From the NCBI RefSeq assembly GCF_000708285.2, contig NZ_JAUG01000003.1, positions 62,001 to 126,000 on the forward strand: DNA of 64,000 nucleotides. Direction: 5' to 3'. The DNA comes from Pedobacter borealis DSM 19626. Lineage in GTDB: Bacteria; Bacteroidota; Bacteroidia; Sphingobacteriales; Sphingobacteriaceae. The notes below the pieces were generated by a model, which searched no databases, was not told where the DNA came from, and saw nothing but the letters and a program-made list of their open reading frames with translations. Within the stretch, counting starts at the first letter, position 1. Each line of letters begins with the position of its first letter. Both the position numbers and the translations under genes were made by a program. This document shows positions 47,304 to 55,525 of the stretch, in pieces.

Positions 47304-48654
47304 AGATAGGGAATTTTAGAATAAAAGTTGTTCCAATACCTTTACTGCTCTTTACGTCGATCTTTCCATTCAAAGCAGCAACAAGCTCCTTAACATAATT
47401 CAGACCAAGCCCATACCCTTTTACGTCGTGAATGTTACCCGATGGCACCCGGTAAAACTTATCAAATATATAGGGCAGATATTCTTCATCAATACCTTGT
47501 CCGTTGTCTTTTACTTCTAGTTTCCAATGATGATCTGTTAGTGCAGCAATTATATTAATCTTTACCTGTCCTTCTGTATACTTAATAGCATTGTCTACCA
47601 GATTGGTTAGCACGGTGTGGATAATATACATATCTGTATTAACATATGCATTAAGAGGCAGATTATATTGGATTGAAATATGATCATGGACAGAAAACTC
47701 CGCTATTATTTTATTAATGAGCAACAAAAGATCTACTCGTTCTATGTTTACTGGTTTAACACCATGCTCATACCGGGTAATATCTAATATTCGATCAACA
47801 TTGCTATCTAATTTATCCAAAATGGCGGTATTGATCTCAAGATAGCGAGAAGTTATCTCTGGATCTGAAGATTCGCCGAATTTATAGAGAGCCTCGTGAG
47901 TCGACTTCAGAATTGAGATCGGGGTACGCAGTTCATGGGCTATATTACTGAAAAAATCATTCTTCATAGAATCCAATTTCATCTGTCTTCGAATAATAAT
48001 TCCCATATAATAAAGGCTAGCAGCAGACAAAAAAATCAATAACAACGAAATTAAAGCCGGGACCAATATTCGTAACAATAAATATTGGCTTTCATTAGTG
48101 ATATTTGCAACAACAACCTCACTGTCTTTCGAAAAGCTTACAAATACAGCAGCCTTATTAACCGGTAGCATTTTTTGTTTCTTGAGTAAAACAAGGTTGA
48201 ACGAAATAGCCATATTGTCTTTTTTAAGCTCTTGCTGTAAGAACGAACTTAACATTTTAATTTTCAATGGTTTGCCGAAGTTTTGAGCCATTAGAGTAAT
48301 GTCTCCCAACTTCATTTGCGAGACGTTTTGAGAGTTTTTTTGAGAAGCTGGAAACTTAACCACAATTCCCTGTCCTCCTACATATGATTCTGGTGAACTA
48401 TTATTTTCCCGAGGCATCCTCACAATCCCACTGATTTCTGAAAGAGAAGATGAATCTGCTTTGAAAATAATCTGAGGCTTAATCTCCTTTGACATGTAAG
48501 CACTAATGCTACGCTCTAATGAAAAAGTTACCGAACTATAAAAATTACGTTCTTCTGTTTTATAAGAATTATATACCCAATATACCTGAAACACAATGAT
48601 TCCTGTAATTGTGACAATAGCCAATAACCATACAAAACGCATTCTTTTCTTCAT
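47296..48654 (-). CDS. sensor histidine kinase
   Basis: A 452-residue membrane kinase. TM1 (about 6-28) and TM2 (about 190-215) flank a periplasmic sensor domain of about 160 residues with no recognised fold. After them come the HisKA dimer helix with the phospho-accepting His in FFSNIAHELRTPISIL (about residue 242) and a complete HATPase_c domain: N-box NLVDNAIKY, G1 DNGQGIDEEY, F-box, and G2 GYGLGLNYVK. It phosphorylates the response regulator encoded next. Divergent from the TlpA-like gene across 169 bp. Signal unknown. Confidence 0.94.
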   Translation of the reverse strand: MKKRMRFVWLLAIVTITGIIVFQVYWVYNSYKTEERNFYSSVTFSLERSISAYMSKEIKPQIIFKADSSSLSEISGIVRMPRENNSSPESYVGGQGIVVKFPASQKNSQNVSQMKLGDITLMAQNFGKPLKIKMLSSFLQQELKKDNMAISFNLVLLKKQKMLPVNKAAVFVSFSKDSEVVVANITNESQYLLLRILVPALISLLLIFLSAASLYYMGIIIRRQMKLDSMKNDFFSNIAHELRTPISILKSTHEALYKFGESSDPEITSRYLEINTAILDKLDSNVDRILDITRYEHGVKPVNIERVDLLLLINKIIAEFSVHDHISIQYNLPLNAYVNTDMYIIHTVLTNLVDNAIKYTEGQVKINIIAALTDHHWKLEVKDNGQGIDEEYLPYIFDKFYRVPSGNIHDVKGYGLGLNYVKELVAALNGKIDVKSSKGIGTTFILKFPIYG

Positions 48655-48773
48655 GTAAATTATATTCTTTCTGTAGTGTTAAAGATACCTAATAATAAGG
48701 TACAGATTAGGTGAGTTAACACTAGTTAACATTAATTAAGGCATCGTTAACAGAAACAGGCAGCATAGTGAAG

Positions 48774-48781
48774 TAGTTTTG
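48774..48781 (+). promoter_or_regulatory. TAnnTTTG element upstream of the TlpA-like gene
   Basis: TAGTTTTG matches the -7 consensus and lies 42 bp before the ATG, in the divergent spacer shared with the histidine kinase gene. Confidence 0.4.
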
Positions 48782-48823
48782 TTTATCAAAATGTAAAGTA
48801 AATTAAAATCAAATTAAATCCAC

Positions 48824-49528
48824 ATGAAAAATTATTTAATGTTAATAGCACTGTGTTTATTCGCTAGCCTTGCTAATGCTCAGGAAAAAATGCGCAAAGA
48901 AGATATGTTCCCAAAAAATGCAAAGTATTTTATCAAAGGAGGGGCGGAAATATCTTATGCAAAGATTGATAGTGTTATGCAAGCCTGGGGCGGGAGTTTT
49001 CAAATGGAGAAGAGTAGCGAAGGCAATGAACAGCACATCTATTTGGTAAAAGTTGATACCTCGAAGATAAAACAACTACAAGAAAAAATGGAGCAAGCAA
49101 ATGCCACAATGGCAAAGGAGACAGGAAAAACTGCACCTCCTTTTGAATTAAATGACATTAATGGAAAAAAATACGCATTGCAAGATCTGAAAGGAAAAGT
49201 AGTTGTACTGAACTTTTGGTTTGCAGCTTGTGTACCATGTCAACATGAAATGCCCGAACTCAATAAATTAAAAGAAAAATATAAGGGCAAGGATGTTGTC
49301 TTTCTTGCCATAGGAAATGACGGTGCTAAGGAAATTAAAGAATTTTTAAAAACGAATACCTTCAATTACACACTATTGAGTGATGGGAAAAAAACAGCAG
49401 GTGATTATAAAGTTGCAGCATATCCAACTTCAATAGTGATTGACAAAAATGGCATTATTAAATATTCGCAAATTGGTGGATCGAATATCGCTGAATCTTT
49501 ATCAAAAGAAATTGACAAACAGCTTTAG
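48824..49528 (+). CDS. TlpA-like thiol-disulfide oxidoreductase
   Basis: A 234-residue exported redoxin. A signal peptide (residues 1-20, ending LANAQ) is followed by an unassigned N-terminal region with a helical stretch (about 70-98). The thioredoxin fold (about 100-232) has active site Cys136-Val-Pro-Cys139 in FAACVPCQHEMPEL and cis-Pro in AAYPTSIVID. TlpA/ResA proteins reduce periplasmic disulfides, for example during cytochrome c maturation. Here it borders the two-component system and may serve the envelope proteins of the locus, which is inference. Single gene. Confidence 0.9.
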   Translation: MKNYLMLIALCLFASLANAQEKMRKEDMFPKNAKYFIKGGAEISYAKIDSVMQAWGGSFQMEKSSEGNEQHIYLVKVDTSKIKQLQEKMEQANATMAKETGKTAPPFELNDINGKKYALQDLKGKVVVLNFWFAACVPCQHEMPELNKLKEKYKGKDVVFLAIGNDGAKEIKEFLKTNTFNYTLLSDGKKTAGDYKVAAYPTSIVIDKNGIIKYSQIGGSNIAESLSKEIDKQL

Positions 49529-49618
49529 TCTAATAAAATACCTTATATTCTACTTCATAAAAAGGGTGTATCATAAATCAGAGGGCACTGAAAAAGTGAC
49601 CTTAAAATAGTCTACGGC

Positions 49619-49667
49619 AAAAGAAGGCAGTTGAATGGTTATGAACTATTCAACTGCCTTCTTTTTG
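49619..49667. terminator. bidirectional hairpin terminator
   Basis: AAGAAGGCAGTTGAAT (49621-49636) pairs with ATTCAACTGCCTTCTT over about 16 bp, continuing into TTTTTG on the plus strand. It ends the TlpA-like transcript or belongs to the end of the adjacent insertion-sequence remnant. A TGTATCATAAAT word of the MITE-like family lies upstream at 49567. Confidence 0.65.
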
Positions 49668-49764
49668 CTGTGTTATTTCACATTTACTTTTAGGCTGCCT
49701 TCCGATTTATTTTATAGCGGTTTGCAAACTCCTGAAGAATTTTTTTGGGATGAGATTACCAAAC

Positions 49765-50490
49765 CTAGAATTTGAGTATTCTTTTTAGATTTACTACGAA
49801 TATGGCAAGAGCACCTTGCATTTTCATGCTTTCCAAACCATAGGAATCTGCCCTGTCATATCCATGAACATTCTTCAGTTCGCTATTTTTCGCCTCTATT
49901 TTGTACCTATGTCTCGACTTTTCCCTGAAGTAATCGCTTTGCTGAAATACTTCCTGTTCTATGTGTTCATTTGCTTTTATTGCAACTGAATAAGTTTTGC
50001 TTTTGGCCTCTGGCTTGTAACATCCATCCCTCAGCGGACATCTCTTGCACTTTTCAACGTCAAAATAATAAACCATTGACTGGTTGTACCTATTTATCTT
50101 TTTACCCTGAACTCTTTTGTACATGGTCTGGTTCTACAGTTTTGGTAGTTCAGGACCATCTCCCTTCTCTGCCGAGGTAACAATAGCAGTAGTAATGATA
50201 CGTTCCTCTGTCATTGCCAAATGTATTTTGTAACCAAAAAAAACTACTGTCAGCTGTTTTGTGTCCGACCCTGGCATCCATATCTTTTGATAAAGTGTAA
50301 TTCTCCTGTGTATCTTCAACTGATTCAGTTTCTCCTGTACGGCAGGAATTTTGCTTAATGTTTCACCAGATTCGATGCGCTTTTGTAATTCCCGGCAGTA
50401 TTCTATTTCCTTTAAGATGTCATTTGAATCGTTTTTCTCTGGCATTTGATCCTTAAAATCATCATCCATCAAATAAACGGCTTTGCGCAA
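49765..50490 (-). pseudogene. IS1182-type transposase remnant
   Basis: Two same-frame fragments of a DDE transposase. The left piece (50124 down to 49765) has the C-terminal zinc-like block CKRCPLRDGCYKPEAKS and RHRYKIEAKNSELKNVHGYDRA, typical of IS1182/IS5-like transposases. The right piece (50490-50134) carries QKLNQLKIHR-like and GYKIHLAMTEERIITTAIVTSAEKGDGPELPKL, the middle of the same enzyme. They are joined by an in-frame TAG at about 50134, and the DDE part that should lie between them is missing. The N-terminus is also gone. It is inactive. An insertion-sequence end may be the GGGCACTGAAAAAGTG near 49583. Confidence 0.8.
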
Positions 50491-50506
50491 TGTCAGTGAG
50501 GTTCAC

Positions 50507-50532
50507 AAAAGGTGCAAGAGATTGCACCTTTT
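50507..50532. terminator. hairpin downstream of the GH95-like gene
   Basis: AAAAGGTGC (50507-50515) pairs with GCACCTTTT (50524-50532). It sits about 90 bp past the stop codon of the minus-strand hydrolase and can act in both directions, although the T-runs are short. Confidence 0.45.
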
Positions 50533-50620
50533 CTATTTATAATGTATTTTAAAAGGCATTTTTCAAAAAAATCATATCATAAATTACTTACAATCTCATG
50601 TCTAGTTAAATGTTTTTGTT

Positions 50621-52969
50621 TCAGTGACTCAATACATAATTACCACCAGCTTTGGTCGCAAAAGTATACCTTTCTCCAATCTTTTGAACAGGGATTAACA
50701 AGCCATTTTCTCTCACCTGGATGTCGTTTCCTTTCCAGGGATCATTTAAATAGCATCTAGTGCCTTTCTCACTAAATATTTTCAGGTTAGAAACAGTTTT
50801 TCCATCATAATCAGCTGAAACCAGAAATGCCCCTTTTGTTCTCAACCGAGTAAATTTAGCTGCCGATTTGGGCCAATTAGGAAATAAATATAAAGTGCTA
50901 TCAAGCGTTTGCAACATCATGGAGTTAATGGTTTCAACAAGTGCCGTCTTTTCTGCACCATGATGTCCGTCAATAATCAGGAAATTGGGTTTGGCCTTAG
51001 AAACCAGTGTTCTTAGATTCTGAATAATTATATCAGGATTAAAGCCCACCCTGGCAGCCATTATAAATCCACTTAATCCCAATGAATTCATAGAGCCTGT
51101 GAAACCGTTTTGAGAAACTTCATAGTAATCTACCGTATTTCTCGCAATCTGCAAGGTGTCTGGGGCTGAAAGCAAATCCAATACTTCACAAGGATACACA
51201 GGGTGCATTTGTATCATGTGGTTTGGGTGGTCCCAGCCCGCCTCATTCTTAGCAAAGACAGGTAATCCTTTGTTAGGACTCTTTGTAGGCATGATTACCT
51301 TATACTTTGGTAAGTGCAAAAGAATATCCTGCCATAAGGCTCTACGCTCTGCATCCACATTAAGTACCCTACTATACTTTAAGAGTAAACTAAAGGTTTG
51401 CTCAACAAATCCTAAATCTGAAGGTGGATTCAAATCCCAGGAGTCCTCATGTGCACCAGTAGTGATCGTGTAACGATAGGAATCGCCATAGGCCTCCTTT
51501 TTCAGGTAGTCTTCGTAGAAATCTCCACATTCCCGGATAAAAGGATAAGCGCGATTCTTCAGGAAATCCTCGTCGCCAGTATATTCATAATACCAGCTGA
51601 AAAGCGGAACATTGAAAGGCGCATTCATGGTCTGCTGCCAATAGTAGTTATATGGGACTCCGATACCCAGTCCCCCTACAAGGAAAACCGCTCCTCTGAA
51701 TGATTTGCCTGCCAAAGATGGATGCACACTACCCATATCCGTTTGCGCTCGTCTTTTCCCATCCGGAACAATGGATTCAATGAAATTATAGAAGGGTTTG
51801 GCAATCTCAGGTCTGTTTGCAGAAAATACACTGTAAAAACCAGCCTGGCTGTTGTAATTCAAATGAATATCACCATGATACATCATTGAATCAGCCATAT
51901 TCCATACCCCATACATCCCACCGCAGGCTGGCGAATGTTCATTGTAGGCCGAAGCCAGAAAATAAATGGATGATAAATAATGTCTGTTGAGCAATTCATC
52001 ATTAGTTTCTACATATGATCTGCTCCACATGTCTTTCCACCAGGCAGCTTTGGCTTTTTTTAATCTGGCAACAACACTCCTATCTATAGATTTTAAATGC
52101 CTGTAAGCAGATGGCAACTTAGCATCGTTAATTTTTCCACCTCCTGAAATGTCCGTCAATACAAATACTGGCTTTGCATTTGTAAGCACAAAAGAAGAAT
52201 TAACCTGTGATTTTGAAACCAGACTTAAGGTAGAGCCCGCACCTATGATCCTGGTGGAGATTCCGGCTTTAGAGATCCACCTTACCTCAGCAGTTTTGGT
52301 TTGACGAGTAACCTGAGCGACCTGATCATTAATTTCAGATGTAGTTCCATATAAAGTGTTGGCACCATCTGCAAATGTTTCCACTGATATCTTTACCGGA
52401 TTGGGAGAAGTGGTTCTAAGTTCAGTAATCATCACATTATCATTTACTGTTATCCAGCTTTTCATCTTTACCGGTTGAGCAGTAGCTGTATTCATCCGTA
52501 ATTCGTTCCCGAGTTGATCCATTTGATAATTAAAATCATCGGTAATAGGAGATTTTACAGTGATTTGGACACCGCCAACTGGTAATGCTGCTGGCCCTGT
52601 GCCTGCCCAGTCGCTCCAACCATCAGTTACAAAATCTACTTTGGATATACGAAAAGTCTGACTGTTACCAGATGTGTGGCAAACCACGCCAACATCGCCG
52701 TTTCCCATATATGGGCCAATTGGAGCACTATTTGACTTGATGCTATTGTAACCAAATGGTGTATTCCAGGTTGCGGTAAGTAAGCTCCTGTTCTTTACAA
52801 AAAATAGCGAATCCGTTTTACGCTCATCGATTTTCAAAGACTTTTTGCTTGTTACCCTCTCCCCCTTACTTTGGGAAATCTTTAATTCTTGAGAATGGAC
52901 TAAAAAACTCCAAAAGAGAAAACAGAATGTAAAATTATTCTTAATAGACACCTTTTGTACATTTAGCAT
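50621..52969 (-). CDS. GH95-like glycoside hydrolase, secreted
   Basis: A 782-residue exported enzyme. I start at the ATG at 52967-52969, which gives a signal peptide (MLNVQKVSIKNNFTFCFLFW, ending VHSQ). Upstream in-frame codons to 53134 overlap a cupin fragment and look unrelated. An N-terminal beta-domain (APIGPYMGNGDVGV) leads to an (alpha/alpha)6-barrel with GGMYGVWNMADSMMYHGDIHLNYN and GGLGIGVPYNYYWQQTMNAP, then a C-terminal beta-sandwich (LYLFPNWPKSAAKF). This order matches GH95-type fucosidase/galactosidase relatives. It is intact, unlike the related gene at 62-64 kb. Substrate uncertain. Confidence 0.8.
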   Translation of the reverse strand: MLNVQKVSIKNNFTFCFLFWSFLVHSQELKISQSKGERVTSKKSLKIDERKTDSLFFVKNRSLLTATWNTPFGYNSIKSNSAPIGPYMGNGDVGVVCHTSGNSQTFRISKVDFVTDGWSDWAGTGPAALPVGGVQITVKSPITDDFNYQMDQLGNELRMNTATAQPVKMKSWITVNDNVMITELRTTSPNPVKISVETFADGANTLYGTTSEINDQVAQVTRQTKTAEVRWISKAGISTRIIGAGSTLSLVSKSQVNSSFVLTNAKPVFVLTDISGGGKINDAKLPSAYRHLKSIDRSVVARLKKAKAAWWKDMWSRSYVETNDELLNRHYLSSIYFLASAYNEHSPACGGMYGVWNMADSMMYHGDIHLNYNSQAGFYSVFSANRPEIAKPFYNFIESIVPDGKRRAQTDMGSVHPSLAGKSFRGAVFLVGGLGIGVPYNYYWQQTMNAPFNVPLFSWYYEYTGDEDFLKNRAYPFIRECGDFYEDYLKKEAYGDSYRYTITTGAHEDSWDLNPPSDLGFVEQTFSLLLKYSRVLNVDAERRALWQDILLHLPKYKVIMPTKSPNKGLPVFAKNEAGWDHPNHMIQMHPVYPCEVLDLLSAPDTLQIARNTVDYYEVSQNGFTGSMNSLGLSGFIMAARVGFNPDIIIQNLRTLVSKAKPNFLIIDGHHGAEKTALVETINSMMLQTLDSTLYLFPNWPKSAAKFTRLRTKGAFLVSADYDGKTVSNLKIFSEKGTRCYLNDPWKGNDIQVRENGLLIPVQKIGERYTFATKAGGNYVLSH

Positions 52970-53075
52970 AAATTGATTTTTAATTTGTTTATAGTTCTGT
53001 TGAAGACAAAGAAATTGAGGTATTGAATCATTGTGTCGCTGTTCAGGTTTTTCAGATAACCAACGAGCATCAATT

Positions 53076-53291
53076 TTATAAATACCACTGGGCCGATACT
53101 TTTCTGCCCCTCTCCGCCATAAAGGTTTCATCACTATTTGGATGATAGTGCGAGTAAAAGGGCTCCGTCATTACCCCAGCCCTTACAACATGGTCATTAA
53201 AGAGGGAAAGCGGAATATTTTTGTAGCTGCTTACGCCGGCGGTCTCCTGCTCAATATCAATCACGGTAAGCTGCGGTATGGTCCTGATCAT
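53076..53291 (-). pseudogene. truncated cupin-domain protein
   Basis: The first 55-60 residues (MIRTIPQLTVIDIEQETAGV ... HYHPNSDETF) match the N-terminus of small cupin proteins, including the metal-binding HYHPNSDE block that normally begins the first cupin motif. After DETFM the similarity stops abruptly and the frame closes 14 residues later, so the second cupin motif and the rest of the barrel are missing. It was probably cut by the rearrangement that placed the GH95-like gene behind it. Confidence 0.6.
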
Positions 53292-53495
53292 TTTTTAAAA
53301 TTACATATTTTTTGATTTAAACCTATTAATACGTGATTACATCTTTAGTACCGGACTCATCGCTGACTAAAAGATAAATGGACACCTGGTGTGCATAATG
53401 CATATCATACCGCTGTTCCGATTTGTACAATTTATTCCATAAAGCATCGGTTAGCTTTGTGAAATTCCTTAATTTTAAATTATAACTAAATCCTT

Positions 53496-53906
53496 ATGGA
53501 ACAAAACCAATTGATCAGAATGGATAACATGGGCATTGTTGTGGCATCGCTTGACAATGCAATCTCTTTTTTTACCGAAATCGGACTGAAACTTGAAGGC
53601 CGGGCAACAATCGAGGGAGAATGGGCAGGTAAGGTTACCCCCGACGGCCATAGCCGCCTTGAAATTTCACAGTTTCTTAGTCCGCTTACCATTTCAGACC
53701 ACCGCGAAGCACCGGTTAATTCCCTTGGCTACCTGCGTGTAATGTTTACGGTTTCGGATATCGACGAGTTGTTGCCAAGACTGCAAAAACACGGTGCCAC
53801 ACTTGTTGGTGAAGTTGTTCAATATGAAGACGTTTACAAACTTTGCTACATCAGGGGATCGGAAGGTCACTTAATCGGGCCTGCGCAGGAGCTTCACAAA
53901 AAATGA
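53496..53906 (+). CDS. VOC-family (glyoxalase-like) protein
   Basis: A 136-residue protein with two beta-alpha-beta-beta-beta units of the vicinal-oxygen-chelate fold (MDNMGIVVASLDNAISFFTEIGL at residues 9-31; YLRVMFTVSDIDELLPRLQKHGATLVGEV later). Metal ligands cannot be fixed, but the ending IRGSEGHLIGPAQELH is typical. VOC proteins include glyoxalases, dioxygenases and antibiotic-binding proteins. Convergent with a second VOC gene across 52 bp. Function unknown beyond the fold. Confidence 0.82.
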   Translation: MEQNQLIRMDNMGIVVASLDNAISFFTEIGLKLEGRATIEGEWAGKVTPDGHSRLEISQFLSPLTISDHREAPVNSLGYLRVMFTVSDIDELLPRLQKHGATLVGEVVQYEDVYKLCYIRGSEGHLIGPAQELHKK

Positions 53907-53958
53907 CGAAATTGATAACCCATGGCCTCTTTAAAAGGATAGCGCATCGGGTCGATCC

Positions 53959-54315
53959 TTACAGCGACCATACGGCAAGCTCATACCCATCCGGATCAAG
54001 GAACTGGAACCTACGGCCGCCCGGGAAAGCGAAGATTTCTTTTGAAATTACGCCACCTGCATTAATCACATTTGTTCTTGTCCCTTCTAAATCCTGTGAA
54101 TAAAGTACAACCAGGATGCTTCCTTTCAATGGCTCTCCGATGGTAAAACCTCCATCTACAAAATCCCCTTCAAAAGCGGTATATTCAGGCCCGTAATCGG
54201 TAAAAGTCCATCCAAAGGCTGCTGTATAAAATGTTTTAACCTTTTCAAGGTCGCGGGAAAGAAATTCAAGGTACTGCACCTGCTGGTGCTTTAACTTCTG
54301 CGGAGTATTGCTCAT
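53959..54315 (-). CDS. VOC-family protein
   Basis: A 118-residue VOC protein (HQQVQYLEFLSRDLEKVKTF, FYTAAFGWTFTDYGPEYTAF, then PGGRRFQFLDPDGYELAVWS at the end). The C-terminal FLDPDGYELAVW block is the usual glyoxalase/bleomycin-resistance signature, and its Glu is a likely metal ligand. I start at the ATG at 54313-54315 (MSNTPQKLKHQ); a 21-residue extension to 54378 is rich in hydrophobics and does not look like the family. Convergent with the other VOC gene. Substrate unknown. Confidence 0.84.
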   Translation of the reverse strand: MSNTPQKLKHQQVQYLEFLSRDLEKVKTFYTAAFGWTFTDYGPEYTAFEGDFVDGGFTIGEPLKGSILVVLYSQDLEGTRTNVINAGGVISKEIFAFPGGRRFQFLDPDGYELAVWSL

Positions 54316-54505
54316 AAATATTTTTTTGCTATGAGCAAAAATACTTATAAATGTCATTATCCTTTTTAAATAATGCACATCGTCGACATTATTTTAATAG
54401 CAATGCAGCATCAATTTTATCAGGCCAAATGAAAATTGTATTTTTCCAAAAAACGGCAGATAAATTAAGCAGAGCTTAATGCACCAAACATCCTATAAAC
54501 AACAT

Positions 54506-55377
54506 ATGAATAAAGCATTTCTAATTCTTCTTTTAACTTTTTTTACAGCAGTAGTTTTTGGACAAAAAAACAGGCCAAATGAAAGCGATAAAAGTAAACC
54601 CTTTGTTTTGGGCGAATAGACGAATTCCAATCAAAAGAACTGGCTGAGAAAAGAATCCTGAACATTTACCTTCCCGAAGGCTATCAACAAAACGATACCA
54701 CAAAATATCCTGTAATTTATTTGCTTGATGGTTCTGCAGATGAAGATTTTATCCATATTGTGGGGCTTGTGCAGTTTAATAGTTTCGAATGGGTAAATCA
54801 GGTGCCTAAATCAATTGTGGTGGGCATTGCCACTGTAGATCGCAAACGGGATTTTACTTTCCCCACCTCCATCGAGGGCGACAAGAAAAGGTATCCTACA
54901 ACAGGCCATTCAGATAAATTTATTTCATTCATCGAAAAAGAGCTTCAACCCTATATTCAGGCAAAATATAAAACGGATGCGAACAAAACCCTTATTGGTC
55001 AATCTTTAGGCGGTTTGCTGGCCACTGAAATCCTGATTAAAAAACCTGCACTTTTTAATAAATACATTATTATTAGTCCGAGTTTATGGTGGGACAATGC
55101 TTCGTTGTTGAATCAGGATTCCGAATTAAAGGAAAATACGTTTAAGCAACAAACTGATGTTTACATTGCTGTAGGTAAGGAAGGCCTAACACCAACTGAA
55201 ATACCCAGGGTGATGGAAGTGGATGCAAATTTATTGACTGAAAAAATAAAAGGTTTCAAAAACAAAAATGTAAAAGTATATTTTGATTTTTTACCACAGG
55301 AGAACCATGCAACGATTATGCATCAGGCGGTATCCAATTCTTTTAAATTGCTATACCCGACAGTGAAAAAAGAATAG
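54506..55377 (+). pseudogene. alpha/beta-hydrolase (esterase-like), frameshifted
   Basis: The ATG at 54506 opens a signal peptide (MNKAFLILLLTFFTAVVFGQ) and reads KPFVLGE before a TAG at about 54617. Shifting the frame by one base at about 54612 continues seamlessly as RIDEFQSKELAEKRILNIYL and on to the long open part (54721-55377). That part has oxyanion YLLDGSADED, nucleophile Ser in IGQSLGGLLATE and catalytic His in ENHATIMHQAV. The fold resembles Fes/esterase-D-type hydrolases. One missing base therefore breaks an otherwise complete gene of about 290 codons. A sequencing error is the alternative. Confidence 0.75.
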
Positions 55378-55525
55378 GGTTTAAAAAATATCCAACACTG
55401 GTGGATGCAAAATCCATATACAAAATGATGCTACTAAAACGTTAAAATGAAGGTTTTTGCTTAAAAAAGCAATAAAATTTTTTAATTCAAATAAATAAAC
55501 GTTAATTAAACATTTATTTATTGTA

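Noticed and set aside
52970-53134. 55-residue N-terminal extension of the GH95-like hydrolase
   Set aside because: It would bury the signal peptide inside the protein and shares DNA with the cupin fragment in another frame.
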